From Silene latifolia (Eukaryota > Streptophyta > Magnoliopsida > Caryophyllales > Caryophyllaceae), in contig NC_133536.1 of the NCBI RefSeq assembly GCF_048544455.1, forward strand, positions 35,668,652-35,732,651: DNA of 64,000 nucleotides, written 5' to 3'. The notes below the pieces were generated by a model that was not told the origin of the DNA, searched no databases, and saw only the letters and a list, made by a program, of their open reading frames with translations. Numbering within the stretch: the stretch's first letter is position 1; each line of letters starts with the position of its first letter. A program made the translations under genes and the position numbers. Below are positions 57,713 to 64,000 of the stretch, one piece after another.

Positions 57713-60356
57713 ATGAAGAAGTTATACATTTTAGGAAGTTTATTGTTCATATGGGTGATCTTATCCGACGTCGTTTTAGCGGTTATTGGTGGTTCATTCC
57801 CGACAACGTTGACTCTTCAACGGTCAATTTCATTAAAAGATCGAGTTGGACTGAGTCAACTCAGAACCCATGACCGAGCTCGCCATGGTCGTTTGTTGCA
57901 GTCCATCAATGGCGTCGTAGATTTCACTGTTTCTGGCACTTATAATCCTTACCGCGTTGGGTATATTTCTTTTTTCTTTTCTTTCTTTTAATTTCCAAAA
58001 TTTACCTATTTTTAGAAACCTTGATTTTGGGAATAATTTTGAAGAATTCAACTTTTTTGAGTTCTTGAGGTTTATATATGAACTGAGTTTTTGTTACTTA
58101 GATGATATGTGATCTGAGTTGTGTTTAATTTTGGTTTTAATGTTGTGTTTGAGCTTCTTGCATATGTTTTTCTTCTGTTCCATTGCAATTTTTGACTGTG
58201 ATCATAATCGAGTTATTCTCATATAAGGCCGTCTTACATTATGTAAGACGGATTCATTAATACAAACCTCTTAATGTAAGGCCGTCTTACACAAGTATTT
58301 GAATTCATAATTTGAGTTGGGCTAATTAATCAGTTGATGGGTAGTTGGCATAATATGTTTGATTCTTGGTGTATTTGATGGATTATTAATTAATTACTAA
58401 ATTTTTGTTGTGTTATTGGTCACATTATGTGGCTAATCGTATTGTTTAGTTGATTTATTTAGTTCATTAATTAACATAACTATGTGACAAATATAGAAAT
58501 TTTGAACTTTGTTTATTAAATTAAGCTTTTTTTAAACAATAAAGTTGTCAATTATTCTGTAGCTTTAATGACCTTACTTGATCCATTGTATTGTTCATAG
58601 CTTTTGTTTTGGTGAAGTTTCTTCTGTAATTTCCATTATGGCTTTTATGACTGGATGTCCACCAGTCCACCCTACCAATTTCATCCGACAACTTTGATTA
58701 ATTTTGCGGGGTAAGGGGGTCGGATGTATGTCGGTTGTGACTAATTTACGAACTTTGATTAATTTTGTGATTATAGGCTGTATTATACAAAGGTGCAACT
58801 AGGGACTCCACCACAAGAATTCAATGTGCAGATTGATACAGGAAGTGATGTGTTGTGGGTTGGTTGCAGTGGATGCACTGGTTGTCCATCCACCACTGGT
58901 CTTCAAGTATAGTAACTCTTGTCTCATAACTTGTAATATTCTTTCTTTTACGTTCACTTGTTGAACTTCAGTGACACGGAAGAAATTACTTCTAAAATGA
59001 TTAGGTTTTAGTTACTTCTAAGTTCTAACTGGTTGTCTGGTTGTTAGTTACTTCTTCATGGAAGGATCAATTCAGTAATAAAAGGTCATATAAGCAATAT
59101 AGCAGTTCTAAAATAACAAGGTTTTAGTTTTCCTTTCTGAAGAAAGATAAGTTAAATAGAAGGTCGAACAATGCCTATATTGAAGGAATACAAATTTATG
59201 AACGTCAAACAAAAGCATCAGTCTTGAAACAAAGATCATCAATATTAAGATATGATGAATATGCATGCCCTCTATTATTTCTGATAGAAATCTTACAAAT
59301 CTTACAGGATGTACAACTCAGTGCTTTCAACCCTTCGGGCTCTTCGTCATCATCTGTTATTTCTTGCTCAGACAAACGCTGTAGTATGGCAGCGCCATTT
59401 GCTGATGCTCTCTGTGATAACTCCAACAACTGTGCCTACCAATTCCAATATGGGGATGGTAGTGGAACCGAAGGCTACTATGTGTCTGATATGCTGCGCC
59501 TAACAACTGTTGTTGGTGGAGATGCATTAACCAACAGCTCTGCCAAAGTCATCTTTGGGTAAGATTGTAAGAACTTTTTTATTTCCATTGTGAGTTATGA
59601 TTCTTTAAATTTGAAAATGGATGTTAACTGTCAAGTTTCCACGGGGTTTTGAACCCTTCCAAGGAGATTTAAGGCTTCATACCCTTCCAAGGAGATTTAA
59701 GGCTTCATTCCTGGGTTGGAGCAAGGATTATAGGATTTGTTACTGGTGCCTTTTGAACAAGATACTTTAAGGATGAAAACTCCAATTCCCGAGGAGGTGC
59801 ACCCATATTGTGATGAATGAAGCCAACACTAAATTCTCTGTGCTTCGTAAATTGTGAATAGCAGTCAATGCAATGAAGTTTTCTCTATGGATCATTCATA
59901 AACAACCTCTCCTAGGTTTCAAATTTCGATTACAACCGACCCCGTTATCTCGTGGGCACCTGTAAATGTTGTTTATGCTGTCGTAAACTCGTAATTCTTC
60001 TTCTCTACTCCGTATAAGTTACTGGAAGAAGAATAAGTCAAAGTTTGACACCTGCATCCACGTTTTTTTTTTTTTTTGGCATGCTCTAAGGTAACTTACT
60101 GGATTTTGCTTCCAAAACTGTGGAACAGCTGTAGCGTGACTCAAACTGGGGATTTGACAAAGACGGATAGAGCAGTTGATGGGATATTTGGATTCGGACA
60201 GCAGGCAATGTCTGTTGTCACTCAGTTATCATCACAAGGAGTTGCACCTGCAGCATTCTCGCACTGCTTGAGAGGAGATGAAAATGGTGGAGGAATACTG
60301 GTTCTGGGGAGCATTGTGGAACCTGGCATGGTCTACACTCCTCTTATGCCATCACA
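57713..60356 (+). CDS. A1-family aspartic protease (aspartic proteinase 36-like), first four exons
   Basis: Exons 57713-57960, 58777-58906, 59308-59558 and 60129-60356 join in frame with GT..AG introns and give 285 residues; the gene continues outside the window. Exon 1 encodes a hydrophobic signal peptide (about 1-24) and prosegment. Exon 2 begins [15 protein letters not shown] and carries the first catalytic motif [11 protein letters not shown]. Exon 3 holds cysteines and [15 protein letters not shown] (flap region). Exon 4 has [26 protein letters not shown] and [13 protein letters not shown]. The second catalytic DSG/DTG motif would lie downstream. The product is expected to be a secreted, vacuolar or membrane-anchored endopeptidase. 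The fourth donor (GTATGT, 60357) precedes an L1 insertion by about 13 bp. No coding defect is visible in these exons. Confidence 0.9.
58229..58291. repeat. CCGTCTTAC foldbacks in protease intron 1
   Basis: A hairpin with 11-bp arms CCGTCTTACAT/ATGTAAGACGG (58229-58251) and a smaller TGTAAG/CTTACA hairpin (58275-58291), probably a MITE remnant. Confidence 0.7.
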
Positions 60357-60369
60357 GTATGTTCCCTTC

Positions 60370-63300
60370 TTTTTTTTTTTTTTTTTTGAGAAAATGTAAG
60401 TAGTATCATTAATAGCCCAAGAACCAAAGTACAAATTACATCACCAAGATTGAACTATCCTGCACCATACATCAGTGCACGATATCATCAATCCATTTCT
60501 TAACTCGACTACTATTACATTTAAATTCAACATTACGCAACCTACTAATACTCTCCTTCTTCACAAGCTGTCCAAGTCTTTCTGGACGATGTAAGTACCC
60601 TTCAATCCTGCAAGTATTACGAGCAGACCAGATGCCATACATACTGCAAGCTAATATAACTCCCACAACTTTCTTCCTGCACATAGATGACTGTCTCCAC
60701 TCAACCCACCACTTGATGCAGTCAATCTGTGGTAAACCAACCTTACACCAGTCACTTACAGCTTGAATGCATGCCCAGCTATAGCTACACTCAAAAAATA
60801 GATGCTGATGACTCTCTTCCTGCACACCACAAAAATAGCACAAGTTCTGGTTGATCACTCCCATAGTATACAACCTATCCTGAGTTAAGAGTCTCCTACG
60901 GGCCACTAACCAACACAAAAAACCATGCTTGGGAACAATCCACTTATTGAGTGCCCAAGGATACCAAGAAACCTTTTCCCCATCAGGCTTGAGCCATTTA
61001 TACCCGTCTTTTATACTATAACAGGAACCAGAAGAAAAAAGCAATTGCTGGAGCCTGTCCTTAACTTGACAGATCTTCCTCCAAGCCCAGCTACTACCCA
61101 ATCCTGGTTGATAATCCTTCCATTGCTGCTGCTTAATATAAATGGCATGGACCCAACGAACCCACAAGTGATCCTCCTTATTAGCTACCCACCAAACATA
61201 TTTTCCTATGGCTGCAATGTTCCAACAATGCAAGTCTTTGAATCCTAAACCACCCTGTGTCACAGGTCTGCATATGTGCTCCCATGAAACAAGTGAAGGG
61301 CTTTCCTTCATCTCATTACCATGCCATAAGAACTTCCTACAAATACTTTCAATCCTCTTTATGATCGTCTTAGGCGAATAAAAATTCGTGCCCAATAATT
61401 ATGAAGAGTTGCTAGAATCGCCTTTAATGAGCACAATCCTCGCCCGATAGATGCCTTCCTAGTGCCCAAGCGTCTCACCCTCTCCACAACCTTATCCACC
61501 AAGCACTGGCAATCAAGAACAGAAAGTCTCTTTGGTGAAACACACACCCCTAAATACTTAAAAGGTACTTGTGTCCCTTTTCATTCCGCATGGATTCAAT
61601 CTCAAAGAATCGATGACTATCCATGCCATTGCAATAAAAGCTAGACTTGCTCCTATTCATCTTCAATCCAAAGAGCTTTAGAGAAATAATCAAAAGCTTG
61701 AAAGATCACCGGATAGATCGTTTGTCCCCTTTGCGAACAAAATTAGATCATCAAAGAAAACATAAGTGGGATAGTCGTATCCCGTTACACAAAGGGTGGT
61801 AGTGAAAATGCTCATGTTGCTGTACCACCATTAAAATCCTACTCAAGTACTCTAGACAAAGAGTAAACAGAAGGGGAGAAAGAGGATCTCCTTGTCTAAG
61901 GCCTCTCTTTCCCTTAAAGAAGCCAAAAGTTTCACCATTAAGTGACAGAGAATAAGTTGGGGTAGTCACACACTGCATTAGAAGCTTCAAAATTTAGAAG
62001 GGAATCCCAGAGCCTTTGTCATTGCATCCACAAAACTCCACTCCACAGAATCATATGCTTTTTGCAAGTCAAGCTTCAAAAGGATTCTAGGAGAGCAAGC
62101 TTTCCTTTTGTACAGTTTAATTATATCTTGGCAAATTAAGATATTGCCAACTATGTCTCTTCCTTTAACAAAAGCACTCTGTGAAGGGCTCACAAGTGTA
62201 GGTAATATCCGCTCATTCTATTGCACGAACCTTGGATAAACATTTATAAACAAGTGTTGCAACAGCAATAGGCCTGAATTGATGCACTCGCTTTTCAGCA
62301 CCGCAACCTTTGGAATCAAAGTTAATATGGTGGCATTACATTGCTTCAAAGAGCTGCCCGTGTGAAAAACATCCTTAATTGCAAGACAAATATCGTGCCC
62401 TACAATAGTCCAGTTATCCTTAAAGAATTGACTCGCTATATCCGTCGGGGCACGGGGCTTTGTTCCCAGGGATATCAAACATGGCTGTTCTTATTTCATC
62501 ATCAGTAATAGGAACAGCTAAACTATTACATTGCTCCTGAGACAAACAACTTCCATACTGAACTATTTTCGTACTGATCTGCTGCACCTTTGTTGAAGTG
62601 CCCAGTAGAGAAGTATAATACTCTTGGAAAGCTCTCTGAATTTCATCAGGGGAGGAACATAGAGTATCATTCCCATCCCTTATCTGGTATACTCTATTAG
62701 CTGCTCTTCTCCTTCTAATACAAGCATGAAAAAAAACAGTATTATCATCCCCCATCTTTAACCAGTCACATTTAGCTTTTTGCCTCAGATAACTATCTCT
62801 AGCCTTAATCAAACCCTCTAATTCTTTGGCACACTCCCTCTCAGAAGTACACAACCCAGAATTCAAAGGGTCATGAATCAACATCTCCTGGAACTCTTTT
62901 AAAGCAATCTCTGCAACATTAGTCAAGTTCTCAATGTCTGCAAACTGGCACTTATTCAACTGCTTTAAATCATACTTCAGGTTCTTTAACTTCTTCACTA
63001 CTTGATACATAGCAGTGCCATGAACCTGCCTTTGCCAACCATTTTGAATGATACTGCCATATTCAGGAGCTAGTGCCCACATGTTGAAATACTTAAAAGG
63101 GGCCCTCCTGCCAGATACCTCCTCCTCAAGTTTTACCACAGCAGGACAGTGATCAAACATCCCCTCAGGTAAAAAATGCACATAACTGTGAGGAAACTTG
63201 ATAATCCAATCATCATTAACAAGCATTCTATCAATTCTGCTATAAATCTTAGTCCCAGACTCATGCTTATTCGTCCAGGTAAAGAAAGCTCCCCTAGCCC

Positions 63301-64000
63301 CCAGATCAGCCAACTCACAGTCATGGACCACCTGTGACAATGGCCTCATCTCAGCACTAGTTATTGGTGCACCACCAATTCTTTCATTCCCAGCAAGGAC
63401 AGTGTTAAAGTCTCCCCCAACAATCCAAGGACCATTAACAGTAGAATAATAATGTCTTAAACTACTCCACAAAGGCTCCCTCTCCACTGCTTTATTCAGG
63501 CCATAAACAACAGTAAACCAGAACTTCATTTTTCTAACTTTATCAGTTACCAGAGAATGAATACACTGCACAGTTACATCCAGGATATCCATCTCAAACA
63601 ACTCAGGATCCCAAATAACCCAAATTCTTCCACCTTTGTGAAGACTAGAATTGGTACAAATTGCCCAATCATCACAGAAGTTACATCTCACTTTATTCCA
63701 ATTTTTATTACTAATTTTTGTTTCTAAGAGGCCAAACAATCCCACTTTATTATAATGAAGGAATTTTTTTATTTCTTTTTGTTTATTAGGATTATTTAGA
63801 CCTCGAATGTTCCACACTCCATAACTACCCATTATCAGAGGGTATTCTACTTGGCCCCCCTTTTTCCACAGTACAGTGTTCAATCAACCCCAATCTGGAT
63901 TTCTGCAATGAATTGGAGAGGTTCTCCATGAAAGAGATTCCCCCAGAAGTAAAAGATCTACGTCCACCAGACTCATTTCTCAGCAGTTTTGTTAAAAACC
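60370..64000 (-). mobile_element. L1-type LINE, antisense in protease intron 4, 5' end off-window
   Basis: An 18-T run at 60370-60387 is the poly-A tail in reverse. Upstream of it on the minus strand lie a reverse-transcriptase zinc-binding domain, reverse-transcriptase fragments and an endonuclease domain, in plant L1 order. The 5' end (and any ORF1) is beyond 64000. Confidence 0.92.
60472..63832 (-). pseudogene. LINE ORF2 (endonuclease, reverse transcriptase, zf-RVT), frameshifted
   Basis: ATG at 63832 begins MGSYGVWNIRGLN. The endonuclease domain is intact in frame to about 62450, with WNIRG, LLETK, GGDFN, SRIDR and DHCP motifs (APE-type catalytic residues). Reverse-transcriptase pieces follow in shifted frames: QSAFVKGRDIVGN and LKLDLQKAYDSVEW (61987-62193), GLRQGDPLSPLLFTLC (61751-61990). 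At the catalytic FADD box an extra base near 61757 breaks the frame immediately before the two Asp codons. The C-terminal frame (60472-61395) has the zinc-binding RVT motif LCYFCGVQEESHQHLFFEC. With at least four frameshifts it cannot make an active protein. Confidence 0.88.

Noticed and set aside
60925-61248. Plus-strand frame in the LINE
   Set aside because: Antisense to the zf-RVT domain.

Overview
This window looks like repeat-rich nuclear DNA of a eudicot plant. It contains spliced genes with GT..AG introns, many plant-type LTR retrotransposons, MITEs, a Helitron-like element and a plant L1 LINE. The DUF6598 (JIP60 C-terminal-like) gene cluster makes Caryophyllales a reasonable guess, but nothing here proves the order or genus. 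I see no tRNA, rRNA or CRISPR.

Layout. (1) 1-15019: a pol-less Athila-like LTR element (A; LTRs 1-1677, its first ~63 bp off-window, and 13274-15019; tRNA-Asp-type PBS; broken gag-protease), split by a second LTR element (B, 5854-13069; tRNA-iMet-type PBS; broken Athila-ORF1-like gene). (2) 15580-16040: an hAT-type MITE. (3) 17487-22214: element E, an LTR element with 209-bp LTRs and no coding capacity, packed with small hairpins. (4) 23007-24050: a MULE with a 9-bp target duplication and possibly captured host DNA. (5) 24600-30654: three paralogous DUF6598-like genes (+, -, +), the most convincing intact host genes. (6) 28770-34673: MITEs, a Helitron candidate and a solo LTR. (7) 35482-52710: element C, a second member of the A family on the minus strand with perfect target duplication ACCAT, split inside gag by D (41529-50319), a gag-only Copia element with perfect target duplication CTTTG. 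(8) 52716-57360: AT-rich intergenic DNA. (9) 57713-60356: the first four exons of an A1-family aspartic protease whose fourth intron is entered by an antisense L1 LINE (60370 to beyond the end).

The most unusual signal is not a gene. All five full LTR elements carry organised palindromes. In A and C, a 10-bp palindrome (consensus GTCGATCGAC) always occurs in groups whose members start exactly 21 bp apart, in LTRs, untranslated regions and inside gag. Unrelated element B carries a different palindrome (ACTCGGCCGAGT) in arrays with 19-22 bp steps, and its two LTRs differ in length by exactly one 21-bp unit. Element E carries about a dozen hairpins that share a loop (ACTTCAGG or ACTTCTGG) while their stems differ in sequence yet stay complementary. 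D has a dense field of short hairpins between gag and its 3' LTR. This could reflect a common architecture of pol-less retroelements in this genome (RNA packaging, small-RNA processing or protein binding), but the function is inference.

The host genes are few: the DUF6598 cluster (possible defence or jasmonate-related role, unproven) and the secretory aspartic protease. Insertion order follows from nesting: B is younger than A, D is younger than C, E probably interrupted a Helitron end, and the LINE came after the protease gene.
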